This document shows positions 17,792 to 26,326 of a stretch of 64,000 nt of DNA, in pieces. The notes beneath the pieces were generated by a model. That model worked only from the letters and a program-made list of their open reading frames with translations, was not told where the DNA came from and made no database searches. Numbering within the stretch: the first letter of the stretch is position 1; the number at the start of each line of letters is the position of its first letter. Both the position numbers and the translations under genes were made by a program. The stretch comes from Acidisoma cellulosilyticum (GTDB lineage Bacteria > Pseudomonadota > Alphaproteobacteria > Acetobacterales > Acetobacteraceae): positions 372,001 through 436,000 of the forward strand of contig NZ_JAESVA010000001.1 of NCBI RefSeq assembly GCF_020621385.1, written 5' to 3'.

Positions 17792-18766
17792 TCAGCGGGC
17801 CCGCGCCTGAACTTTCTTCGGATCTTCCGATTTCGCCGGACGCGTATCGCGCCGCAGCCGCTTCTCGCCCAGGAACAGCAGAATGGGGGCCGCGATGAAG
17901 ATGGAGGAGGAGGTCCCGACGACGATGCCGAACAGCATGACGATAGCGAAGTCCTCGATCGACGACCCGCCGAAAATCGCCAGCGGCAGGGCGGCCAGGA
18001 AGACCGTCATGGAGGTCCCGAGCGTTCGGTTCAGCGTCTCGTTGATCGACATATCGATCAGCTCGCGGAGAGGCATCGATTTGTATTTGCGCAGATTTTC
18101 GCGCATCCGGTCATAGACCACCACCTTGTCGTTGGTGGAATAGCCGAGCACCGTCAGGATCGCCGCGACCATGACGAGATCGAATTGCAACCGGGTGATG
18201 ACCAGGAAGCCGATGGTCTTGGTGATGTCGAGCAGCAGCGTCACCACAGCACCCACGGCGAACTGCCATTCGAAGCGGAACCAGATATAGATCAGGATCA
18301 TGAGCAGCGAGAGGCCAAGCGCCATCAGGCCCTGGCGGAACAGCTGGGCCGAGACCGAGGCACCGACGGCGCTGGTGCTCAGCACCTGATTGCCGGGCGA
18401 GACCTGATCGAGCGCCGCATGAACACGGGCGACCGCTGCATCCGTCGCCTGTGCGTTGGCGCGGCTTTCCAGCCGGATCATGACCTCGTTCTTGCCGCCG
18501 AGCGCCTGCAACCCGGCATCCGGCAGATCATGGCCCGCGAGCGCCGCGCGCAATGCCGGAAAGCTGGCCGGCTGCGCGGTGCGAACTTCCATGACGACGC
18601 CGCCCTTGAAGTCGATGCCGAGGCGCAGGCCCGGATAGAAAAACAGCCCGATCGAGGCAAGGGACAGCACGGCTGAGACCATGAGCCCCGCGAAGCGGCC
18701 CCGCATGAACTTGATACGGGTGCCATCCGGCACCAGGCGGAACAGCGGCCTGTAGAAGAAGCGCAT
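17792..18766 (-). CDS. secF: Protein translocase subunit SecF
   Basis: Inner-membrane partner of SecD; the pair uses proton-motive force to complete protein export through SecYEG. The 324-residue protein has the first helix followed by GIDFKGGVVMEVRT (residues ~42-55), the periplasmic domain, then five more helices with VVTLLLDITKTIGFLVI and the conserved GYSTNDKVVVYDRMRENLRK motif. It starts 11 bases after secD. Confidence 0.96.
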   Translation of the reverse strand: MRFFYRPLFRLVPDGTRIKFMRGRFAGLMVSAVLSLASIGLFFYPGLRLGIDFKGGVVMEVRTAQPASFPALRAALAGHDLPDAGLQALGGKNEVMIRLESRANAQATDAAVARVHAALDQVSPGNQVLSTSAVGASVSAQLFRQGLMALGLSLLMILIYIWFRFEWQFAVGAVVTLLLDITKTIGFLVITRLQFDLVMVAAILTVLGYSTNDKVVVYDRMRENLRKYKSMPLRELIDMSINETLNRTLGTSMTVFLAALPLAIFGGSSIEDFAIVMLFGIVVGTSSSIFIAAPILLFLGEKRLRRDTRPAKSEDPKKVQARAR

Positions 18767-18777
18767 CGGGGTCGTCC

Positions 18778-20355
18778 TTAAACCGGCAGCGCGGTGGGGC
18801 GCCGGCTTACATACCAGCGCGAGGTGAGAAGCCGCGCGAAGACCGTCGCCGTGAACAGCGTCGTCACGATGCCGACCGTGATGGTGACGGCGAAGCCGCG
18901 CACCGGGCCGGAACCGAAGATGAACAGCATGACGTGGGCCAGCAGCGCCGTCACGTTACTGTCGATGATGGTGCCGTAAGCACGCTTATAGCCCGCTTCC
19001 AGCGCCTGCAGCGGCGAACGGCCGTTCTTCACCTCTTCGCGGACACGCTCGTTGATCAGGATATTCGCATCCACCGCCATACCGAGGGTGAGCAGGATGC
19101 CCGCCATGCCGGGCAGCGTCAGCGTGGCGCCGATCAGCGACAGAATGCCCATCATCATGATCAGGTTGGCGACGAGCGAGATATTGGCGAACCAGCCGAA
19201 CAGGCCGTAAGCGCCGGCCATGAAGAAGATGACCAGCAGAAAGCCGACGATCAGCGAGATGGCGCCCGCGCGGATGGAATCGGCCCCCAGTTCCGGCCCG
19301 ACGCTCTGCTCCTCGATCACCGTCAGCGGCGCCGGCAGCGCGCCGGCGCGCAGCAGCAAAGCCAGATCGGTCGCGGCCTGCGCATTGGCACTGCCGCTGA
19401 TCTGGGCGCTGCCGCCGGTAATGGCCTCGCGGATCACGGGGGCGCTGATGACCTCGTTATCCAGCACGATCGCGAAGGGATGGCCGACATTGGCGCTGGT
19501 GACATCGGCGAACTGGCGGGAGCCGAGACTGTCGAAGGTGATGTTCACCACCCAGCCGCCCGTCTGCGGGTCTTGCCCGGCCTGGGCATTGGTCAGATCC
19601 GCGCCGTCCACCATGACCGCCTGCTGAATGGCGATCTTGTTATTGGGGTCGCCCTGCATGGGCAGGAAAGCATCGCCGATCGGCGCCGGGCCGCCGCCAT
19701 TGGCGTTGGCACTTTCATCGACGAGATGAAAGGTCATATGCGCCGTCTCGCCCAGCAGCTTCTTGATATGCTGCGGGTCGGTAATGCCGGGCAGCTGTAC
19801 CATGATGCGGTTGTCGCCCTGCTGGGCGATCTGCGGATCGACGATGCCGGTGCTGTCGATGCGACGGCGGACGATTTCGATCGACTGCGTCACCGCCGCC
19901 GTGGCGCGCGCCTGCATGGCGGGCTTCGACAGCGTGAGGATGAGATTGGTGCCGTCCCCGCTGACATCGAAATCAGCCAGGCTGCCGGGGCCGTTGGGCG
20001 GGACCAGCAAATCGTTCAATGCCGTGATGGCGGCCTGACGCTGGGTCGGGTCAAGCAGCCCTATCTGCACCTGATTGGCCGCGACATCGGCGGCCAGACG
20101 CGTGTAGCCGATATTGGACTTACGGAAATCCTGGCGCACCTGATCGACCGTGCTGCCGAGCTTTTCCTTCGCAACCGCATCCATATCGACCTGCATGAGC
20201 AGGAAGCTGCCACCGCGCAGATCGAGACCCAGATGGATCTGTGGCCAAGGCATCCCGTTCTTCGGCGCAGGCCAGAAATTGGGCAGGCACAGCAGGATGC
20301 CGATCAGGCAGGCCCCGAACACGGCGGCGGCCTTGAGCCGGCTGAAATAAAGCAT
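18778..20355 (-). CDS. secD: Protein translocase subunit SecD
   Basis: A 525-residue SecD with helix 1, the LDLRGGSFLLMQVDMDA motif, large periplasmic P1 domain (with QQGDNRIMVQLPGI), the beta-sheet segment FAIVLDNEVISAPVI, and five C-terminal helices with GMAVDANILINERVREE. It heads the secD-secF-TPR operon. The usual upstream yajC is not next to it: the 229 bases to the divergent Gfo/Idh gene hold no ORF of that type. Confidence 0.96.
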   Translation of the reverse strand: MLYFSRLKAAAVFGACLIGILLCLPNFWPAPKNGMPWPQIHLGLDLRGGSFLLMQVDMDAVAKEKLGSTVDQVRQDFRKSNIGYTRLAADVAANQVQIGLLDPTQRQAAITALNDLLVPPNGPGSLADFDVSGDGTNLILTLSKPAMQARATAAVTQSIEIVRRRIDSTGIVDPQIAQQGDNRIMVQLPGITDPQHIKKLLGETAHMTFHLVDESANANGGGPAPIGDAFLPMQGDPNNKIAIQQAVMVDGADLTNAQAGQDPQTGGWVVNITFDSLGSRQFADVTSANVGHPFAIVLDNEVISAPVIREAITGGSAQISGSANAQAATDLALLLRAGALPAPLTVIEEQSVGPELGADSIRAGAISLIVGFLLVIFFMAGAYGLFGWFANISLVANLIMMMGILSLIGATLTLPGMAGILLTLGMAVDANILINERVREEVKNGRSPLQALEAGYKRAYGTIIDSNVTALLAHVMLFIFGSGPVRGFAVTITVGIVTTLFTATVFARLLTSRWYVSRRPTALPV

Positions 20356-20584
20356 AGCGGCGGAAGGCCCCCGGTTATCAGACTCTTGCTAGACTATATT
20401 TGGCGCGGAGGTATGGCGGCCTGATGACAGCATGGCAAGTGCCGGCGATGTGCGGGCTGATTTCTGCTAGGATGCTCCGTTTGGCTAGCGGCACGATTGG
20501 TTGACGGATAGCTGTCAGGTGCTAGTCCTGCGGCCCGACGTCACCGGCCCCTGGCGGCCTCATGCGACTGGACGGATACGACCA

Positions 20585-21568
20585 ATGGAAACCGTTAAAC
20601 TTGGCGTTGCCGGGGTCGGACATTTCGGGCGCTACCATGCTTTGAAGGCAGCGGCGGCGCAGCGGGCACAGCTGGTCGGGGTCTATGACCGTGACCCCGA
20701 GCGGGCCCGCACGGTGGGCTGGGAAGCGGGCGCGCCGCCCTTGCCTTTGGAAGAGCTGATCGCCGCGGCGGACGCCATTATCGTCGCGACACCGGCCGAA
20801 GCGCATTACGAGATCGCGGCGCGCGCCATTCGCGCCGGCCGCCATGTGCTGATCGAAAAGCCCATCACCTCGACCCTGGCAGAGGCGGACAGTCTTGCCG
20901 CCCTGGCGCGGGAGCATGACGTCGTGCTGCAGGTCGGCCATCTGGAGCGGTTTTCGGCCGCCCACAGCGCCGTCTCGGCCCGCATGGGCAAGCCGCTTTA
21001 TCTGGAGGCGGTGCGCGTCGCGCCCTTCAAGCCGCGCGGCACGGACGTCTCGGTCATCCTCGACCTTATGATCCATGACCTCGACCTCATCCTGGCGCTG
21101 GTCGACGCGCCGATCGAAAGCGTGGATGCGGTGGGCGCGGCCGTGGCCAGCGCGCATGAGGATATCGCCAATGCCCGCGTGCGCTTCACCAATGGCTGTG
21201 TGGCGACCATCACCGCCAGTCGCATTTCGCTGAAGACCGAACGCCGCATGCGCATCTTCGCGCAGAGCGGCTACCTTGCCGTCGATTTCGCAGGCCGCAA
21301 GCTGACGGCCATCGTCCGTGGCCAGGGCGGGGGCTTCCCGGTGCCCGGCATGCCGGATTTCTCGATCAAGGAAATGGCTTGGGAAGACCATGACAGCCTC
21401 GCCGCCGAGCATGAGGCCTTCTACGCCTCGGTCCTCGACGGGGCAGCCGTGCTGGTGGACGCGGCAGCCGGGCGCCGCGCGCTGGCGGCCGCCATTGCCG
21501 TGAAGGAGGCGATGGACCGCTCCAACGCTCTCGTCACCGCCTCCGGCCTGTTTAACCCGGCGGAATAG
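20585..21568 (+). CDS. Gfo/Idh/MocA oxidoreductase (possible UDP-GlcNAc 3-dehydrogenase)
   Basis: A 327-residue NAD(P)-dependent sugar dehydrogenase. The nucleotide motif GVAGVGHFGRYHALKA is at the N-terminus, the EKPITSTLAEAD catalytic Lys motif near residue 95, and the substrate side follows with VGHLERFSAAH and DLMIHDLDLILAL (catalytic His). GnnA of Acidithiobacillus ferrooxidans, which makes the 3-keto sugar for 2,3-diamino lipid A, belongs to this family and is encoded beside lpxB. Here the gene is convergent with lpxB and overlaps it by 17 bases. The lipid A role is inferred from this context; no GnnB aminotransferase is in the window. Confidence 0.75.
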   Translation: METVKLGVAGVGHFGRYHALKAAAAQRAQLVGVYDRDPERARTVGWEAGAPPLPLEELIAAADAIIVATPAEAHYEIAARAIRAGRHVLIEKPITSTLAEADSLAALAREHDVVLQVGHLERFSAAHSAVSARMGKPLYLEAVRVAPFKPRGTDVSVILDLMIHDLDLILALVDAPIESVDAVGAAVASAHEDIANARVRFTNGCVATITASRISLKTERRMRIFAQSGYLAVDFAGRKLTAIVRGQGGGFPVPGMPDFSIKEMAWEDHDSLAAEHEAFYASVLDGAAVLVDAAAGRRALAAAIAVKEAMDRSNALVTASGLFNPAE

Positions 21569-22727
21569 CCTGCCGCTCCGCCATAAGGGCGAGCACGGCA
21601 TCCGCTGCCGCTTCCGAAGGCAGGCCGTGCGGCGGCGTCAGGCTTTGCATGACCGCAGCGAAAGCTGCCTTCTGCGCCTCGGCAGCCCCGGTATCATTGA
21701 GAAGTCGGGAAATCTCATCGGCCAGACGGGTCGGCGTGCAGGTCTGCTGGATCAGTTCCGGCACCACCTCCCGCCCCGCCAGGAGATTGACCATGGCGGC
21801 GTAGGAGACTTTCACCACGCGTTTGACGATGGCGGCGGTGATCGGGTTGACCTTGTAGGTCACGACCATCGGCACGCCAGCGAGTGCGAGTTCCAGCGTC
21901 GAAGTGCCGGATTTCGTCAGCGCCACGCGGGCGGCGGCGAAGGCGTCATGCTTGTCCCCCACATCCGTCACCAGGATCGGCTTGATCGGCCAGGCAGCAA
22001 CCGCCGCCGTCACCTTCGGGGCAACATAGGCCGCGACCGGCATGACCGGGACCAGATGCGGGAAGCGCGCAGCCAGCATGGCCAGCGCTTCCGCGAAGAC
22101 CGGCATCAGGCGGGTAATTTCCGTCACGCGGCTGCCCGGCATCAGGATGACGGGCATCGCCTCCGGCGCCAAATTATGGGCCGCCCGAAACCGCGCGCCG
22201 TCCCCCGTATCGGCACCTGATTCCAGCACCGGATGGCCGACGAAATCCGCCGGCAGGTTGTGGCCTGCAAAGAAGGCCGGCTCAAAAGGCAGCAGGCATA
22301 GCAGCTTGTCCCAGAGACCGGGATATTTGCGGACGCGCTTCTCGCGCCATGCCCAGACCTGCGGAGCGACGTAATGCGCGCGCGCCAGACCGAGCGGCGC
22401 GATGCGCTTCAACAGCCGCAGCGTGAAGCCGGGACTGTCGATGGTGACGACGACATCGGGCCGGCGAGACGCGACATCGGCCACCGTCTCCTCCATCCGG
22501 CGCTTGAGCTGCCGCAGCTTCGGCAGCACTTCGGCGAGGCCCATCAAAGCAAGCTCATGCATCGGAAACAGGCTTTGGAAGCCCAATTCCGCCATGCGCG
22601 CGCCGCCGATACCGGCGAAGCGGGCGTGAGGCATCCGTGTCTTGATCGCCCGCATCAGGCGAGCGCCGAGCACGTCGCCGCTCGCCTCCCCCGCCACGAT
22701 ATAGATGAGCGGACTATCGCTGCTCAT
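21552..22727 (-). CDS. lpxB: Lipid-A-disaccharide synthase
   Basis: Joins UDP-diacylglucosamine and lipid X to form the lipid A disaccharide at the inner membrane. The 391-residue GT19 enzyme shows YIVAGEASGDVLGARLM at the start, FAGIGG, YVAPQVWAWREKRV, MPGSRVTEITRLMPVF and the donor motif ALTKSGTSTLELAL with MVVTYKVNP. It is the last of five overlapping minus-strand genes; its ATG shares one base with the preceding TGA stop. Confidence 0.95.
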   Translation of the reverse strand: MSSDSPLIYIVAGEASGDVLGARLMRAIKTRMPHARFAGIGGARMAELGFQSLFPMHELALMGLAEVLPKLRQLKRRMEETVADVASRRPDVVVTIDSPGFTLRLLKRIAPLGLARAHYVAPQVWAWREKRVRKYPGLWDKLLCLLPFEPAFFAGHNLPADFVGHPVLESGADTGDGARFRAAHNLAPEAMPVILMPGSRVTEITRLMPVFAEALAMLAARFPHLVPVMPVAAYVAPKVTAAVAAWPIKPILVTDVGDKHDAFAAARVALTKSGTSTLELALAGVPMVVTYKVNPITAAIVKRVVKVSYAAMVNLLAGREVVPELIQQTCTPTRLADEISRLLNDTGAAEAQKAAFAAVMQSLTPPHGLPSEAAADAVLALMAERQAIPPG

Positions 22728-23182
22728 CAGAGCGCCTTTTCCATAAACAGGCTCAAGGGGTCGTCCTGATAGGTGCCGAAGGGCGCGATGCGGCGAAAGC
22801 CGGTCGCTTCGTAAAGCCCGATTGCTTCCGGCTGGCGGATACCGGTCTCCAACCTCAGAAGGGAAAGCCCCTGCTTGCGCGCCTCCGCCTCAATCGCGGC
22901 GAGCAAAGCGCGTGCCAGGCCGAGTCCCCGCGCAGCGGGAGCGACGAAGAGGCTTTTGACCTCGCCATAACGCTCATCCACACGCATCAGCGCGCCGCAA
23001 CCGCACGCCGTGGTGTTGTTGCGTGCGACGAAGAAGGAAACATCCGGCAGTTCCAGCGCACTCTCATCCAGGTGGTGATTGCTCTCCGCCGGATAAAGCG
23101 CGCCCGACAGCGCCCAGGCCGGTTCCAGCAGCGCCCGCACCGCTGGCTGATGGACGGGTTCGCGGGCGACGGTGACTGTCAT
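22727..23182 (-). CDS. GNAT family N-acetyltransferase
   Basis: A 151-residue acetyltransferase. The acetyl-CoA pyrophosphate loop is in the segment FVAPAARGLGLARALLAAIE (about residues 78-97), followed by LRLETGIRQPEAIGLYEATGF, typical of GNAT motifs A and B. The ATG at 23182 forms an ATGA overlap with the upstream hydrolase stop, which fixes the start. It couples downstream to lpxB. Substrate unknown. Confidence 0.88.
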   Translation of the reverse strand: MTVTVAREPVHQPAVRALLEPAWALSGALYPAESNHHLDESALELPDVSFFVARNNTTACGCGALMRVDERYGEVKSLFVAPAARGLGLARALLAAIEAEARKQGLSLLRLETGIRQPEAIGLYEATGFRRIAPFGTYQDDPLSLFMEKAL

Positions 23183-24054
23183 TCGAAGGTAACGACACGG
23201 CAACCGTTGGGCGCCGGCGGCCAGTCACGATGATTGCGCACGCCACCATTCTCGCGAATATTTTCGATCAGGCCGGGGTCGAGCTCCGCAAAGACAAGGC
23301 CGGGCTCATCCAACTGGCCTTTCGCGATAACACCGTCATCCGGAAAGCCGCGATCGCAAGGACCGAAGACCCCGGCATAGCCGCGATTGACGTCAAGCGT
23401 CGCGGACCAGGGCGCAACACCCACGGTCGGTGTGATGGCAACAAAGCACTGGTTTTCGATCGCCCGCGCGCGCGCCGAAAGATGCACGCGATTGAAACCC
23501 CAAAGCGTATCGGTGCAGGAGGGCGACAGGATCAGCCAGGCACCGGCTTCCACCTGCGCCCGCGCCAGCATGGGGAATTCGACGTCATAGCATATGGAAA
23601 TGCCGATGCGGCCCCAGGGCGTCTCGAACACCTGGGGCTCATCCCCCGCCGCGACATGCCATTCTTCGTTCTCGAAGCGGGTCATGACCCGCTTTTCCTG
23701 AAACTGCACGACGCCATCGGCCGAGATGAAGGGCGCACGGTTGCGGACAAGACCGTCGCGCAGCATCGGCACCGAACTGCCGAGCAGCCAGATACGATGG
23801 CGCGTGGCCGCCTGCCGCATGATCTCGACGATACTCTCAGCCCTGATCACGATCGCGTCGCGTTCCGAGACGGCGTCACCGGCATCGGTGAAGGCAGCGG
23901 CCAGTTCCATGGCGGCGTATTCAGGCAGGACCAGCATCTGGGCCCCGTCTTCCTTCGCGGCACGGATGATGTCGTCGATCTTGACCTCGAAATCATCCAG
24001 GCTGCGCAGACGCTCGATCGGGTATTGCGCCAAGGCGAGGCGAAGGCGGGTCAC
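23179..24054 (-). CDS. Carbon-nitrogen hydrolase (nitrilase superfamily)
   Basis: A 291-residue nitrilase-fold amidohydrolase with all three catalytic residues: Glu ~45 in LVLPEYAAM, Lys ~121 in FQEKRVMTRFE, Cys ~155 in ISICYDVEFPM. The frame is open further upstream, but a GTG at 24054 overlaps the TGA of the preceding acetyltransferase (GTGA) and puts the first beta-strand (RLRLALAQYPIE) right after the start. It is most like the amidase branch found beside GNAT proteins; the substrate cannot be read from sequence. Second-to-last pair before lpxB in the operon. Confidence 0.9.
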   Translation of the reverse strand: MTRLRLALAQYPIERLRSLDDFEVKIDDIIRAAKEDGAQMLVLPEYAAMELAAAFTDAGDAVSERDAIVIRAESIVEIMRQAATRHRIWLLGSSVPMLRDGLVRNRAPFISADGVVQFQEKRVMTRFENEEWHVAAGDEPQVFETPWGRIGISICYDVEFPMLARAQVEAGAWLILSPSCTDTLWGFNRVHLSARARAIENQCFVAITPTVGVAPWSATLDVNRGYAGVFGPCDRGFPDDGVIAKGQLDEPGLVFAELDPGLIENIRENGGVRNHRDWPPAPNGCRVVTFE

Positions 24055-24668
24055 GGCAATGCTGCTCCTGTCAGGGATTTGAGCCAGAAGGAAAGGCGAT
24101 GTGCCGTTTCCTCGTCCTCGCCCACATCCCGCCAATGCATCAAACAGCGGAGCTGGGGGTAAGGCGTGAAGCCGCGCTTGCGCCAGAAGGCATCAAGCGG
24201 GACAGCATCCTCCGGCTTCGCCGGATGATCGGCCGGGCGCTGAACCGCGCAAAAGGCAGCAAAGTCGCAATCCGATACCGCGCGCGCATGAGCCTCACGC
24301 TCGGCAAAAAACCGCACGCCTGCCCCCGTCCCACGATAGTGGCGCAGCAGGATCGATTCGCCGAAATAGAAGACGCGGTCTATAGCAATGCCGGCGGCCA
24401 GGAAGGGCGCCTGAACATTGGGCGTCTCATCCGTAAGCGGCAGGCAGGTTGATGCGCCAACCACCGCGTCACCGTCCAATGCCAGCACAACGCCGGCGCG
24501 CGGGCTCAGCGCATAGGTGCGGAGATAGGTTTCCTCATAGGTCCGGTCACCTTCATACAGATAAGGCCAGTCGCGAAAGACCGTGATGCGCAGCCGGGCG
24601 AGTGCCGGCACGAAGGGAAGGACATCCGCACCGCTGACGGTGCGGATGGTCAATGCTGTTTCGCTCAT
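24051..24668 (-). CDS. GNAT-like acetyltransferase
   Basis: A 205-residue protein of GNAT type. The acetyl-CoA region is less canonical (ESILLRHYRGTGAGVRFFAE, about residues 103-122). Conserved surroundings include LARLRITVFRDWPYLYEGD near the start and DAFWRKRGFTPYPQ near the end. GNAT proteins of this kind are repeatedly encoded beside nitrilase-type hydrolases, as here. Start overlaps the upstream lipoprotein gene by four bases. Confidence 0.8.
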   Translation of the reverse strand: MSETALTIRTVSGADVLPFVPALARLRITVFRDWPYLYEGDRTYEETYLRTYALSPRAGVVLALDGDAVVGASTCLPLTDETPNVQAPFLAAGIAIDRVFYFGESILLRHYRGTGAGVRFFAEREAHARAVSDCDFAAFCAVQRPADHPAKPEDAVPLDAFWRKRGFTPYPQLRCLMHWRDVGEDEETAHRLSFWLKSLTGAALP

Positions 24669-25075
24669 CCGCAGGCATTGCCGCGCAGGATGACGGCGAC
24701 GACGACTTCACCCGCACCGGTGCCAGACGGACCCATCTGGAAAGTCGCCTCGCAGCCCATCGTAACGACCGTGGTAGGTTGATACCAGCCGCCGCCCCAA
24801 CCGCCGCCCCATGGGCCCCAAGGCCCGCCGCCCCAGCCAAAGCCGGGACCACCGCCGGGGATAACCTGGGTACTCTGCCAGTCATAGGCGAGGTATTTGA
24901 TACCGCCGGTGGTGATGCTGCGCTGGGGCACGCCCAGGCCCTGGACCAGGGCCGTTTCCGGCTGGCCGATATAGGCGTGCAGCCGCTGAGACAGCGTCGG
25001 CCCGGTCTGGCAGCCAGCAAGGCCGAGAAGCGAAAGGGCGCCGAAGACGCCGAAGCGGAGTGTCGAGTAGCGCAT
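24665..25075 (-). CDS. Small Gly/Trp-rich lipoprotein
   Basis: A 136-residue protein with a lipoprotein signal (lipobox LAGC, Cys 22). The mature part begins with a conserved-looking segment (LSQRLHAYIGQPETALVQGL and YLAYDW), as in small OmpA/SmpA-like lipoproteins that read a polymer or partner by an N-terminal 'IGQ' motif. A long Gly/Trp/Pro-rich stretch (about residues 74-98) follows, then a beta-rich end with two Cys. Role unknown. First gene of the five-gene overlapping run ending in lpxB. Confidence 0.78.
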   Translation of the reverse strand: MRYSTLRFGVFGALSLLGLAGCQTGPTLSQRLHAYIGQPETALVQGLGVPQRSITTGGIKYLAYDWQSTQVIPGGGPGFGWGGGPWGPWGGGWGGGWYQPTTVVTMGCEATFQMGPSGTGAGEVVVAVILRGNACG

Positions 25076-25121
25076 CCGAATATCCTACCGGGAAGCGAGG
25101 CCTGCCTGCTAGCATGGCGTC

Positions 25122-25703
25122 ATGAACGTCGCCATGCGCAAGCTCATGACCCTGGCCGAGTTCCTGTCCTGGGAGAACCGGCAGGAGCTACGCTACGAGT
25201 TCGACGGGTTCCAGCCGGTCGCCATGACCGGCGGAACGGCGGCGCATGCGGGCATTCAGGTAAACATTCTGAGCGCTTTGGCAACGCGGCTTCGTGGAAA
25301 GCCATGCCGTGCCTACGGCTCTCATCTTAAGATCGAGGTCGCCGGCCGGATCCGCTATCCGGATGCCTTCGTCATCTGCACGCCGGTCGCCAATGAAGCG
25401 CTTGTCGTCGCCGAGCCTGTCGTCGTGTTCGAGATTTTGAGCCGCAGCACAGCCGCGACCGATCTTTTCGCCAAGAATGCCGAATATCGCGCCACACCGA
25501 GCATCCAGCGCTATGTCATTCTGGAACAAGGCAAGGCGGCCGCTATGGTGTTCACGCGCGAGGGCGAGAACTGGCTGTCGGAGATCCTGACCGATAAGGA
25601 TGTCCTGCCTATGCCGGAAATCGGCATCGAAATCCCGCTCACGGAATTCTACATCGATATCGACCTCAGCACCCCGCCCGAGGGCGACACGGTCGAGGTA
25701 TGA
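25122..25703 (+). CDS. Uma2 (DUF820) family protein
   Basis: A 193-residue protein of the Uma2 family, a restriction-endonuclease-like fold of unknown function common in cyanobacteria and some proteobacteria. Visible are LRYEFDGFQPVAMTGGTAAH, the acidic core RYPDAFVICTP, VVVFEILSRSTAATDLFAKN and the ending segment YVILEQG. The PD and E-x-L residues match the PD-(D/E)XK pattern. ATGA overlap with the LysE-type exporter. Confidence 0.85.
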   Translation: MNVAMRKLMTLAEFLSWENRQELRYEFDGFQPVAMTGGTAAHAGIQVNILSALATRLRGKPCRAYGSHLKIEVAGRIRYPDAFVICTPVANEALVVAEPVVVFEILSRSTAATDLFAKNAEYRATPSIQRYVILEQGKAAAMVFTREGENWLSEILTDKDVLPMPEIGIEIPLTEFYIDIDLSTPPEGDTVEV

Positions 25704-26326
25704 CACTTGCCTCCGACCTCATCGCTTTCACGCTCGCGGCATCGCTGCTGACGATCACGCCCGGGCTGGATACCGCGCTGGTGTTGCGGACCATCGCGGC
25801 AAGCGGACCCGGCCAGGCTTTCAAAGCCGCCTGCGGTGTCGCCCTTGGCTGTTTCGCCTGGGGACTGATCGTGGCCGCCGGGCTCGGTGCGCTGCTGGCG
25901 GCCTCCCACCTTGCCTATGAAGCGCTGCGCTGGGTCGGCGCCTTGTATCTGTTCTATCTCGGCGGAAAGCTGATCCTGTCGCCAAGGCGCGAGGGGATCG
26001 AACTGCGCGACGCCCGCATGCCCGTCGCCCCCCGCGTCTGGCTGCGCGGGTTTCTGACGAATATCCTGAACCCCAAGGTCGGCATCTTCTACGTGTCATT
26101 TCTGCCGCAATTCATCCCCCCACATGCCAGCGTGCCGGTGATGATCGTGGCGCTTGCCGCCATCCACGTCGTGCTTGGTATTGCCTGGTTCGGTCTGCTG
26201 ATCGCGGCCGCGCGCTCGCTTCTGCCACTATTGCAGAAGCCGCGTGTGGTGGCCGCGATGGACCGGCTGACCGGCTTTGTATTCCTCGGATTCGGCTTGA
26301 AACTCGCGTTCAGCGCGCGCGTCTAA
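25700..26326 (+). CDS. LysE/RhtB family amino-acid exporter
   Basis: A 208-residue inner-membrane protein with about six hydrophobic segments. The N-terminal LLTITPGLDTALVLRTIAA and the central RGFLTNILNPKVGIFYVSFL are the family signatures. Substrate unknown; family members export Lys, Arg, Thr or homoserine lactone. The 3' end overlaps the convergent epmA by four bases. Confidence 0.9.
   Translation: MTLASDLIAFTLAASLLTITPGLDTALVLRTIAASGPGQAFKAACGVALGCFAWGLIVAAGLGALLAASHLAYEALRWVGALYLFYLGGKLILSPRREGIELRDARMPVAPRVWLRGFLTNILNPKVGIFYVSFLPQFIPPHASVPVMIVALAAIHVVLGIAWFGLLIAAARSLLPLLQKPRVVAAMDRLTGFVFLGFGLKLAFSARV

Noticed and set aside
18934-20424. A long plus-strand open frame opposite secD
   Set aside because: Translation is rich in Arg, Gln, Asp and His with no hydrophobic core pattern; secD is certain on the other strand.
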